Positions 10,195-19,875 of a DNA stretch of 64,000 nucleotides are shown here, one piece after another. The notes below the pieces were generated by a model that worked only from the letters and a program-made list of their open reading frames with translations, did not search any database and was not told the origin of the DNA. This DNA comes from Schistocerca nitens (taxonomy: Eukaryota > Arthropoda > Insecta > Orthoptera > Acrididae). Where the stretch lies: contig NC_064616.1 of the NCBI RefSeq assembly GCF_023898315.1, forward strand, positions 534,583,102 through 534,647,101, given 5' to 3'. How positions within the stretch are numbered: position 1 is the first letter of the stretch; every line of letters begins with the position of its first letter. A program made the position numbers and the translations under genes.

Positions 10195-11070
10195 ATATGC
10201 AAGGAAGTTCTGAATCCAGTCGCAAATGTGGTCTGACACACGGTAGGTTCGTATTTCTTTTCACTAGACAGCAGTGCACGACCGTATCAAATGGCTTCCT
10301 GAAGTCAAGGAATACGCATCAACCTGAGCGACTTGTCCGTAGCGTTATGGATCTCATGGAGGAACAAAGCGAGCTGAGTTTCGCAAGACTTCTGTTTGCG
10401 TACATTTTCGTTGTCCAAAAGTCATAATTCCTGAGCATAAAACATGTCCCATATTTCTACAACGGACTTAGATGCATTATAAAGGCCTATAAATATGTGT
10501 ATCTGTCCCACGACGCTTCTTGAAAGCGGAAAAAACCTGCGCCTTTCTCCAGATCTAGGTACCCTTCGTCACTCCAGCGAACTACGATAAACTACTGCTA
10601 GAGCCAGCCGGGGTGACCGAGCGGTGCTAGGCGCTACACTCTGGAACCGAATCCTGCCTCGGGCATGGATGTGTGTGATGGCCTTAGGTTAGTTAGGTTT
10701 AAGTAGTTCTGAGTTCTAGGGGACTGATGACGTCAGAAGTTAAGCCCCATAGTGCTCAGAGGCATTTGAACCAATTTTTGAACTACTTCTAGAAGGGGAG
10801 CAAGTTCTTACGCATAATCTTTGAAGAAGCTTACATGTATGTCATCTGGTCCTGATGCCTTTACACTACTAAGCGACTGTAGTTGCTTTTCTATTCCGCG
10901 GTTGGTTATCTCAGTACCTGCCATTTCGACGTTCGTACAATGATTGAAAAGAGGGACCGTATTGCGATTTTCCGCAATGAAACGACTTTGGAAGACCGAA
11001 TTCAGTATTTCGGCCTTCTCTCTGCTATCTTCCCTTTCGGTGGATCGTACGGTGGCTTTCGGAGAATGCA
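10195..11070 (-). mobile_element. Jockey/CR1-like LINE, 5' half of the split copy
   Basis: Minus-strand translation from about 11070: ENRNTVPLFNHCTNVEMAGT, SVKASGPDDIHVSFFKDYA (the 'ASGPDxI' entry block of non-LTR reverse transcriptases), then, beyond the SINE at 10603-10780, damaged blocks to VSDHICDWIQNFLAYRNQQ at about 10180-10240. In the protein order this directly precedes the piece that resumes at 8826, showing that the plus-strand LINE interrupted one continuous element. 5' end truncated. Confidence 0.75.
10603..10780 (+). mobile_element. SINE (main family) with internal deletion
   Basis: A-box-like tgaccgagcggtgctagg is followed by ctctggaaccgaatcctgcc. The stretch that normally holds the anticodon-arm equivalent and the start of the B box is deleted, so Pol III promoter function is doubtful. 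Body and 3' end (catttgaaccaattttt) are typical. Direct repeats AACTACTGCTAGA (10590-10602) and AACTACTTCTAGA (10781-10793). Confidence 0.9.
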
Positions 11071-11262
11071 AGCAGATGTACATTGTGATATTTATTCAAA
11101 GATGAAGAGCCTTGTAAAGACAGACAAGCGTTTCTGGACTAAAGACCACAACGATACCATATATAGCTTTGCAAAAAAAATGTTAATGTGGTTGTTTTCT
11201 TTGTAGCTGGTAGGCGTTTTATAATACTAACTTATCTCAGTATAAAGGCACGGTTACCTTCA

Positions 11263-11468
11263 GTAGTCACGCGGGTTCGCCGCGCGGTCAAGGGCGGCCA
11301 CAGCTCGTGCGGCCTCCTCTGTCGGAGGTTCGAATCTTCCAGCGGGCTTGGGTGGGTGTGTTGTCCTCAGCGTAAGTTCGCTTGAGTTAGATTAAGTATT
11401 GTATAAGACTAGTGGCCGATGAACTCAGCAGTTTGGTCCCATGGGAACTTACCACAAATTTCCAAATT
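11263..11468 (+). mobile_element. tRNA-derived SINE, third family
   Basis: tRNA-like head with B box ggttcgaatc at 11327-11336, followed by a body distinct from the main family and a 3' part gatgaactcagcagtttggt that resembles the ends of both other SINEs. Direct repeats TTACCTTCA at 11254-11262 and 11469-11477. Confidence 0.8.
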
Positions 11469-11642
11469 TTACCTTCAACGTGTCAATAATATCTAGCCTG
11501 ACCAGACGTCCCAGTGCCGGGGCAGTCCGGGTTTCACATAAACGTTCTCGTGTCCCGAGAAAATTGTTCGAAACAAGTAATTGTCGCGGTTTTAAATCCA
11601 GAAACAAAATGCGTACAATAATATTTCTTATTTAATTATATA

Positions 11643-12406
11643 CAGGGCTATTCAAAAAGAAGGAACAGATTTCAAAAATTTATTGCTTCAAAACTACCGA
11701 AGATAGACACACAATTCCACTACAATTACACTACAAATATCAGAACTGTGGCAAATGTACTGCCACACACGAAGCAATTGGTCTCTCGTTATCGAATACA
11801 GAGCTTCAACAATGCGATCTCGCAGACTTTCAAGAATATCAGGCATAAGGGAACAAAAATGCGATCTTTAACGTAGCCCCACAGATAAAATAAACAAGAT
11901 AAGAGGTCTGGAGATCTGGGAGGCCACCGGCAATGAAGTTCATCTTTCGCTCCTTCTCTTCCGATCCAACGTTAGAGAATTTCTCTTAGCACGTTTGACA
12001 TTAACTGAGTGACGCCATTCCAGAACGTTGGATTGAAAGAGGAGGAGCAAAAGATGAACTTCATCGCCAGTGGTCTCCCATGTCTTCATACCTCATACCT
12101 TGTGACTTTTATCTGTGGGGCTACGCAAGAGATCGCGTTTTTACACCCCCTATGCCTGACACTCTTGAAAGTCTGCGACATCGCATTGTTGAAGCTGTGA
12201 ATTCGATAACGAGAGAAAAGCTGCTTCGTGTGTGACAGTGAATAAGCCACTGTTTTCATATTTGTCGTGTAATTAATGGTTCTCACACTGAATGCATAAA
12301 AATTAGAATTTCTGTTTTTCCAGGAGCGTTGGAATTATGTTTCCATCTTTTGTAGTTCCGATACAATAAATGTTTGAAATCTCTTCCTTCTTTTAGAATA
12401 GCCGTG
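11643..12406. mobile_element. Fold-back mariner-type element (transposase end duplicated head to head)
   Basis: TA flanks at 11641-11642 and 12407-12408; ends cagggctattcaaaaagaag and, inverted, cacggctattctaaaagaag. Inside, a transposase C-terminal segment occurs twice in opposite orientation: on the plus strand at about 12030-12235 as PCDFYLWGYARDRVFTPPMP and following residues, and as its mirror on the minus strand at about 11755-11975. Shared 20-mers in inverted orientation include agatgaacttcat and gaaagtctgcga. Either a transcript of one strand or single-stranded DNA could fold into a long hairpin. No full transposase is present. Confidence 0.85.
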
Positions 12407-12719
12407 TATTTGTGAAAAACAAACTTCCAGAAGTAGAATGTTATAGAAATATATATTCTCACAATACCTCCTATAGGTCTGTCACATTTGGTTTAACAGC
12501 AAGAACTACGATGAAAAGAAAAGCAGGTATTACCTATCCCTACCTCTAACTTGCCGACCTTCCTCGTGATGACTCTCGAGAGTAGTAAAATCAAAACCAA
12601 AGGGGGTATAAAGGAACACCACTTAAGCTATTTCTCCTAACGGAACTGCAGCCATATGGAAGCTAATTTTGGGAAGAATGTTAGTGATGCGTTGACAGAG
12701 CATATTGAATAGTGTTTAT

Positions 12720-12923
12720 AAAAAAAAATGGTTCGAATGGCTCTGAGCACTATGGGACTTACTTCTGAGGTTATCAGTCCCCTAGAACTTAGAACTACTT
12801 AAACCTAACTAACCTAAGGACAACACATACAGCCATGCCCAAGGCAGGATTCGAACCTGCGACCGTATCGGTCGCGCGATTATAGACTGTAGCGCCTAGA
12901 ACCGCTCGGCCACCCCGGCCGGC
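12720..12923 (-). mobile_element. tRNA-derived SINE (main family), near complete
   Basis: Reverse orientation: aaaatggttcgaatggctct at the low end is the 3' end, the B box is seen as ggattcgaacctgc near 12845-12858, and the head ends in ccggccggc at 12923. Direct repeats AGTGTTTAT at 12711-12719 and 12924-12932. Confidence 0.92.
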
Positions 12924-12967
12924 AGTGTTTATCATGTGCTTACGCTTGCCCTAAGATTCGGCTGTCA

Positions 12968-13768
12968 TTGGGTGACAATTATTGAACTATGTAAAATAAA
13001 ATCGTCATAACTTCTGAGTCGTTTGCTTTAGGACATTCAAACTGCACGTCTGGCCGCGGGGCATGATGAGAATTAGTATGCGCATGCATGGCTGGATTTA
13101 GCGACGAAGCCCACTTTCATTTCGATGGGTTCGTCAATAAGCAACTGGTGGACTGAGAATCCGCATTTCAAGATCCAGAAGTCAATTCATACTCAACAGG
13201 TGACTGTGTGGTGAGCAATGGCCTATCACGGAATAATAGGTGCGATATTCCTTGACAACGCGGTGAATGCCGAACTGGTTTAGCCGAACGTGAAGGTTTT
13301 GGAAGATGATTCCATTCCCATTATCCAAAGTAGCCCCGATTTCGACAATATGTGGTTCATGCAAGACCTCATCGAAGCAGGAGTGTGTTTGCTGTCTGGA
13401 GGAGCACTTTGTGGATAGAATTCTGGCTCTGGGGTACCCAGAGGCTACTGGTATGGGACTCGATTGGTCACTATAGTCTCTGAATACATGCGACTCCATT
13501 TTGTGGGGCTGTATTAAAGACAAAGTGTACAGAAATAACTCCAAAACCATTTCTGAGCTGAATACAGCCGTTCATGAGGTCACCGACAGCATTGATGTTC
13601 CGATGCTTTAGCGGGTCATGCAGAATTTCGCTATTCGCCTGCGCCACATCATCGCCAATGAGGACAGGCATATCGAACATGGCATAACCTATATCCGAAT
13701 ATCTGTAGTGACGCTTTCATGTAGAACAAAGTGTGTTTTTTTCATATAGTTCAATAATTGTCACCCTG
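12968..13768 (+). mobile_element. Mariner-superfamily element, decayed (copy 1)
   Basis: Inverted ends of at least 21 bases: gggtgacaattattgaacta at 12970 and its exact reverse complement at about 13746-13766, with TA beyond the right end; the left TA has become CA. The plus strand carries a decayed transposase: catalytic-region remnant around 13350-13400 and the C-terminal block CDSILWGCIKDKVYRNNSKT (about 13489-13548), then QNFAIRLRHIIANED. An in-frame stop and frameshifts are visible. Same family as 26520-27366. Confidence 0.8.
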
Positions 13769-13989
13769 TAAGTACCTAATAAATGAATAAACATCGCAGA
13801 AAATATATCTAGGCTATTACAATAAAAAAATTATGTATTAGTATTTTTGATTTCTGAATAAAAGAATTTTATTTATGTGTAATGTACCTACATTTCCTTT
13901 GCAATTCTCTAAATGAAGATACTTTCTTGGTGTGGGGTTTTCAGCTGTGTCTCGATATTTTCTCTTTGGCATCTCGTCAGGCTAATAAT

Positions 13990-14660
13990 ACCGAAAATAG
14001 AGTTAAGAGTTTAGGAAGGAAGCTATGGGGAGATCAAAGAACGGTATTGGCGTCGTTGATGGATAAGTCCAGCCACTGGTTTCACTGTCCGCTCCACAGG
14101 CGCCAGAGAACTCATTGGTAAAGCAGCACCTCGGAGTAGGTACGAATGGTGCGCCCCTGCTAGCGACGTGATTGCTGCGCCACGGGTAAGCGAGCGGTTC
14201 AAGGACGGGTCGAAAAACCGAGAACCTGTAGAGCGATGCTGGCGTGCAATGATTGGTGCGTAGCACCGGATGGCAGGTGTGAAAAGTGTGGTGCGTGCGG
14301 CTGGTTGGTGGCAGGCGGTGGTGTGCACCAACGGCGCGCGACTTGTGGAAGGTGCGCAACGGACCTGCGCGCGGCGCAATCGTTATTGATCGTCGGGAAA
14401 GCTAGATACATGGGCGCTCCGGCACTGCCCGGCGCAGTCACTACTCTCTGGCCGCCACAGGCACCGTCGCACTGACCACGGAGGAGGCTCGCCTGCTCGC
14501 CCTAGGCCTCTCGCCGACTCCGTCGCGTGGTAAGTGCTTTTGCTGCCCACTCTGACCGCGCGACGGCCATGCGCACTGCCGCCCGCCGACTGCGCTGTAG
14601 CCTGGGGTTGCGCAGCAAACGCACTGTTCTCTGCTATGTGCAACAATGACATTTACATTT
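13990..14660. other. Isolated GC-rich block
   Basis: Against an AT-rich background this stretch is GC- and CpG-rich, and long frames are open on both strands, as expected of GC-rich DNA. A frame at about 14441-14548 reads LAATGTVALTTEEARLLALG before a potential splice donor (cgtg gtaagt at about 14527). The phrase faintly recalls the N-terminal part of some retroelement reverse transcriptases, but it is short and is closed upstream by a stop. It may be a promoter/first-exon island, a transposon long terminal part, or neither. Confidence 0.3.
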
Positions 14661-15869
14661 TATCAGCTGACTGCATCTACATCTACACATAAAATTGTAC
14701 AGTACTTACCGCAGGGTACTCGGTACCATTTTTAGCCGCTCTTTGTGATGTTTCATTTGTATAAGAAGAATGAAAACTCTCTAAACGACACAGTGAACAT
14801 CATAATCTCTCTTATCTTATTTTGATGACCAATACAAGAGATTACGATGCAGGCAGGCCTCCTGTGGTACAGTTTCATAACATACCGGGGTTCTATAAAT
14901 TTTCCCTATGGGGTATTACGGGCACAGCGTCGTTTTCTGCTAAAAATTCTCACTGGAGTCTTGAGCACCATCTGCATTCACCTGTTATTAATCAAGCAGG
15001 GCGCCTGTGGGTTGATTCGACAGCTGCAGCCTGTCCGCTTGATTTGGGCTCTAAATACTGGAGCGGTACTGAGGAACGTGGTTTACAAGTGTAAATAAAC
15101 GATCTTGATAGAACCTGACGGGTGTTTAGAGGGTGGTAAATAATACTATATGTGTTCCTTTATTTGTGCCCAATTTCACTTTTAAGCGGTAAAACATACA
15201 CCGAGAGGTAGTTTGGTAAATTATGTTCAGGGGGAATATCTTCAAAACGATGATATATAATAAATGTTTTTCATATAAAATGTAATACCCCCAAACGTTC
15301 TTGATTATTTCTTAATTATTTGGTATTTTGCAAAATACTCCATCAGCATTAACTAATTTTGAAAAATGGAAACCTTCGTTACAATATAAATTAATGAAGC
15401 TTTCAAGCCACATATGTCCATGTGTAATAACGCTGGTTTCCGAAACACAGTTTCAAGGAAATGAGTTGCGTAAAAGGTGAAGTTTGAGTATTTTCGACAC
15501 ATTTAATTAAAATATCTGAACATTCATTATTATTCCAATTAATCATTTTGCTTGCATTTATTTTATGGTTTAAATTGTTATTTTACGTTTTAATTTAAAA
15601 TTTTTCATAGTTTTTTACTTTCCCGTTTCACGTAAGTGTATTTTGTTAATTGAAAATAATAAATAACTTATTATTATGACTCAAAATCATTACAATACTG
15701 ATAATCTGTATAGACATGCTAAAAACATAACGTTTTTTACAACATGCACATAAAATGAACGAAATTTCTTCACATAATATACACGACGGAGGACACAATA
15801 TAAAATAAAATTCTGTGGGATTTCAAATTGTCGCGGATGATCCTCTACATTTTTATCCAACATATTTCA

Positions 15870-16226
15870 CTACATTGGTAGCCTTAACGAAGAGAACTGA
15901 TTACGTACTACTGATTGCAGATTCATTGTATCGTTTCTCAAGTGGAGGTTGACACCATAATCATTCAAGAGAAGTAGCTCTGAAAATTTTCTCATAAAGG
16001 TCTTCAGACATCGAAATCCGTATACGGCCCGCGGCCGTACCTGCGCCGTCAAATTCTTTGGGATCACCAAATGGACCAGTTTGTTGTCCTCTGGTACGAC
16101 GCCCAAAACCGGTTTTTCACACTGACCACACACCTTTTCATAGACGATTGGAGAACATCTTTTTAAAGCCGTAAATGTTCTTGTGACACCATCGAAATCT
16201 GGCAAACGTACATCTGGCCAGGTCAA
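15870..16226 (-). CDS. Unknown protein fragment in the left palindrome arm, 118 residues
   Basis: Minus-strand frame open from ATG at 16226 to a stop at 15870. It contains VCGQCEKPVLGVVPEDNKLV with a Cys-x2-Cys pair, then KNLTAQVRPRAVYGFRCLKT and MRKFSELLLLNDYGVN. The mirror arm encodes a related but broken version. The homology is retained at protein level with conservative changes (EDNKLVHLVI against DDKELVNLVI), which suggests the ancestor was a coding sequence. No family is recognised; no signal peptide or membrane segment is seen. It may be a transposon or gene fragment duplicated in inverted orientation. Confidence 0.35.
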   Translation of the reverse strand: MTWPDVRLPDFDGVTRTFTALKRCSPIVYEKVCGQCEKPVLGVVPEDNKLVHLVIPKNLTAQVRPRAVYGFRCLKTFMRKFSELLLLNDYGVNLHLRNDTMNLQSVVRNQFSSLRLPM

Positions 16227-16293
16227 AAGTTATTTGAAAGGTGATTTCTTTCCCAGTGAGGGAGAAAAATCTGTATTGTTGTTCGATTCTTGA

Positions 16294-16510
16294 GGTGGTC
16301 AGTGTGAAAGATGCGTTTGGAGCATCGTACTTGACGACAAGGAACTCGTTAATCTGGTGATCACAAAGGGCTCGAAGGCACAGGGGCAGCCGTTGGACGT
16401 AAACGGCTTTCGATAGTGAAAGAACGTAATAAGAAAATTTTCAGATCTAGTTCTGTTGAATTATTATGATTTAATGGCCACTTAAGAAACAGTATGATCA
16501 AGCTGCAGCC
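16294..16510 (+). pseudogene. Mirror copy of the unknown protein in the right palindrome arm
   Basis: Plus-strand frame reads GGQCERCVWSIVLDDKELVN, then NGFR followed by two stops, then VIRKFSDLVLLNYYD. It aligns with the left-arm frame over about 65 residues, including Cys-x2-Cys, so it is a decayed copy in divergent orientation. Confidence 0.4.
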
Positions 16511-17636
16511 ACCAGCACATAGTCAATTTTCTTTGCCAAGGCTTACTGATCTACTGAAATATACCTGATACAAAAGAAAGATATTTAGAGAATCACCTGA
16601 GACATTTTGAAATCCTGCTGAATTTTGCTTTTCATTGGCCTCTTGGCCGTGTGTATTACGTGGGAAATTTCTTTCATTTTATATGCAAGGTGTAAAAAAA
16701 TGTTATATTTTAAGCGTGTCTTTACAGATGATCATTATTGTAAGGAACTGGTATCATAATGAAGAGAGATTTATTCTTTTCAATTAGCAAAATACACGTA
16801 TATCAAACGGTAAACAAGAAACAAAAAGAAATGTCAATATAAAACGTAAAATAACGATTTGAAACATAAAACAAATATAAGTAAACTAAATAATTAGAAT
16901 CGTAACGAATGGTTATATTATTCAGTGGGTATGTTGAAAATACTCCGACAGCACATTGTAAACAGCCTATTTTTTCAAAAATGGTATTTCAGATACCAGC
17001 GTTATTGCACATAGATGTATGTGGCTTGAAAGCTTCTTTAATTTGTGTTGTAACAAAAGTACTCATCTTTCAGAATTAGTTAATTGTGGTCCAGCATTTT
17101 GTAAAATCTCTAATTATTACAACAATTGATTGTACAGTTTTCAGGAATGTTAATTACATATCAGCTTTTATAGAAAACACTTTCTTTTATATATAATCGT
17201 GTCGAAGATATTCTCTCTGAACCAAAAATGCGAAATTAATCATCGGGGTGTGTTTTATACCTTAAAAGTGAAATTAAGCAGAAACAAACAACTCATATTG
17301 CGTTAACTTGCACCCTCTACAAACCCACCAAATTTCATCAAGATCGTTTGAGTGCTGTAGTGTAAATACCCGCCTAGATATCCAAATTTAGTTTTTCTAT
17401 TGTTTCTGTAATATCCAATTATGGGAAGGCTATTTTAATAATGAAAATAGACGAATTTTTATTCAATTCTAGGCCGGTTTCGGGCACTTGATCCCACCAT
17501 CAGGAGGCCGCACCCTTATTCTCCACTATATGCCACAGAGCATGGCATTACCATTATATCGTCTGCTGTTTTGCTGGGTGACATTGGTTCTTTTTCCTTC
17601 GTAATGTAAGTTCCTTTGAATGAAAGTTAGTGAAAT

Positions 17637-17842
17637 GCCGGCCGGTGTGGCCGAGCGGTTCTAGGCGCTTCAGTCTGGAACCGCGCGACCGCTACGGTCG
17701 CAGGTTCGAATCCTGCCTCGGACATGGATGTGTGTGATGTCCTTAGGTTAGTTAGGTTTAAGTAGTTCTAAGTTCTAGGGGACGGATGACCTCAGATTCA
17801 GATGTTAAGTCCCATAGTGCTCAGAGCCATTTGAACCATTTT
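17637..17842 (+). mobile_element. tRNA-derived SINE (main family), complete
   Basis: Head gccggccggtgtggccgagc with A box, B box ggttcgaatcc near 17703, body, and 3' end ccatttgaaccatttt. Short direct repeat TGAAAT at 17631-17636 and 17845-17850 (agtgaaat/aatgaaat, 7 of 8). One of the best preserved copies. Confidence 0.93.
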
Positions 17843-18158
17843 AATGAAATGATCAGAAGGCGGAATGTACACTATGTATGCGGTTTAGCTAACTGTTATG
17901 GAAGAAAAGCTTATGAGATAATGTGCATTTCACTCTTCTCTGTAAGCAGTCCTCTTGTTTTCCAGAACTATCCGCCAGCTTACACTTACATCAGTTATGT
18001 TGAAAACACGTTCGGAAAACAGAACACTAGATTTAAAGTCAAGATCATATATTACAGAGTTGGGTATATGATACCCTACAGCTGTCCGACAGATCAAATA
18101 AAGAGCTAAATTGTCTATTTGAGGACCCAAATGCACTCTAAAACATTAAAAACAGACG

Positions 18159-19873
18159 CACGCCGGAGGAACTATCCGAATAGGATAGAAATTAGTAGAT
18201 GTGTTATGCATGTACAGACAAATAAATGATTAGAGTTTCAGAAAAAATGGATGATTAGTTCAAGAGAAAGAGCTTCACAAATTGAGCGATTCAATAACGC
18301 GTCGGTCAAAGTGCGACCCTTACTCAAGCTATTATTCGGCTCAGCGTTGATTAACAGAGTTTTTTGGATGTCCTCCTGACGATTGTACCAGATTCTGTCC
18401 AACTGCCACTTTACATCGTCAAAATCCCGACCTAGTTGGAGGGCCCTAGCCATAATGGCCAAACGTCCCCCATTGAGGAGAGATCCGGCGACCTTGCTGG
18501 TCAAGGTAGGGTTTGGCAGGCACGAAGACGACAAATAGAAACTGTCACTGTGTGCAGGTGGGTATTAACATATTTCTACATCTATATCTACATTTATACT
18601 CCGCAAGCCACCCAACGGTGTGTGGCGGAGGGCACTTTACGTGCCACTGTCATTACCTCCCTTTCCTGTTCCAGTAGCGTATGGTTCGCGGGAAGAACGA
18701 CTGCCGGAAAGCCTCCGTGCGCGCTCGAATCTCTCTAATTTCACATTCGTGATCTCCTCGGTAGGTATAAGTAGGGGGAAGCAATATATTCGATACCTCA
18801 TCCAGAAACGCACCCTCTCGAAACTTAGACAACAAGCTACACCACGATGCAGAACGCCTCTCTTGCAGAGTCTGCCACTTGAGTTTGCTAATCATCTCCG
18901 TAACGCTATCACGCTTACCAAATAACCCTTAAATGTAACCCCAGGATGGACTGCCATGAAGGGCAACAAAACGGGATGTAGAATATCGTGACGTACCTCT
19001 GTGCTGCAAGGTTGCCGAGCCTGACAACTAAAGTGGTCCGGCTATAAAAAGAAATTGCATCCCAGACCATCTCTCCTGGTTGTCCAGTCGTATGGCGGGC
19101 GTTAACCATGTTGGCATCCTGCCACTGTCCGGGGCGTCTCCAGTGACGTCTTCGACCTGTAAACTCACTGACTGAAATACGGTTGTTTTCAGTGATGATT
19201 CCAGCTTCGAAATGAGCCACAATAATCAGCGATGACGTGAAGACGTATCTGGAGACGGCCAGGACAGCAGTGGAATACCAACCTGATTGTTGCCCGCCAT
19301 GTGGCCCGACAGCCAGGAGTGATGGTCTGGGGTGGCATTTCTTTTCTTAGCAGGACCCCTTTGCAGCACCGTTACTGCACAGCGGTACGTCAACACGATA
19401 TTGTACTGCCCGTTTTTTCGTCCTTCATGGCAAGCCATCCTGGACTATATTTCAGCAATATAATGCCCGCCCGCACATGGCAAGCGTTTCTACTATTTGT
19501 CTTCGCGCTTGTCAAACATTACCTTGGCCAGCAGGGTCGCCGGATCTCTACCTAACTGAGACCCTTTAGAGCATTATGGACTGGGCCCACCAACCAGTTT
19601 GGGATTTTGACGATCTAACGCTCCAGTTGTACAGGATTTGGCATGATGTCCTTCAGAAGGATATCCACCAACTTTATCAACCGATGCCCAGACGAATAAT
19701 TGCTTGCATTAGGACCAGAGATGGAACAACGCGTTACTGATTTGCTCAATTTGTGAATATTTTCATCTTGAATAAATCACCCAATTTTTCTGAAATTGTA
19801 ATCACTTGTTTGTCTGTACATCTACATCACACCTACCGATACCGTCCTATTCAGATAATTCCTTCGTGGCGTG
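18159..19873. mobile_element. Fold-back Tc1-like element with a LINE inside
   Basis: Outer ends are inverted: cacgccggaggaactatccg at 18159 and, complemented, cacgccacgaaggaattatc ending at 19873 before TA. The right arm (19222-19873, plus) encodes a broken Tc1-like transposase half: ARQPGVMVWGGISFLSRTPL at 19301, the second-Asp region, the stretch PMPRRIIACIRTRDGTTRY and a stop near 19738. The left arm has the same pieces on the minus strand: GRRRHWRRPGQWQDANMVN to HTTGQPGEMVWDAISFYS at about 19060-19170, and, after the LINE tail, the C-terminal region at 18236-18540. The two halves meet near 19222. No complete transposase. Confidence 0.75.
18575..18925 (-). mobile_element. Jockey/CR1-like LINE tail inserted in the fold-back Tc1
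   Basis: The 3' end carries the ctacatctatatctacattt tail at the low-coordinate side; the minus strand then encodes the terminal LINE segment with IRARTEAFRQSFFPRTIRYW and KLKWQTLQERRSASWCSLLS. It is strongly 5'-truncated and separates the two portions of the left arm of the fold-back element. The same family end is found at 7982. Confidence 0.75.
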
Positions 19874-19875
19874 TA

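Larger units (their letters stand above)
15097..17349. repeat. 2.25 kb imperfect palindrome, arms about 1.05 kb
   Basis: The left arm (15097-16130) and right arm (16294-17349) are inverted homologues about a centre near 16214. Exact anchors: aaacgatcttgat at 15097-15109 with its complement at 17337-17349; gaagctttcaagccacat at 15396-15413 with its complement at 17019-17036; tttcacactgaccac at 16115-16129 with its complement at 16295-16309. Sequence between the anchors aligns with many mismatches, so the duplication is old. The spacer is about 165 bp. I do not recognise the element. Both arms encode a similar protein segment. Confidence 0.85.

Noticed and set aside
14441-14548. Penelope-type retroelement N-terminus (LTTEEARLLALGLSPTPS)
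   Set aside because: Only about 18 residues, closed by an upstream stop and not followed by any reverse-transcriptase motif.
14671-14692. LINE 3' tail (gcatctacatctacacata)
   Set aside because: It resembles the Jockey/CR1-like tail but no LINE coding sequence adjoins; too short to call.
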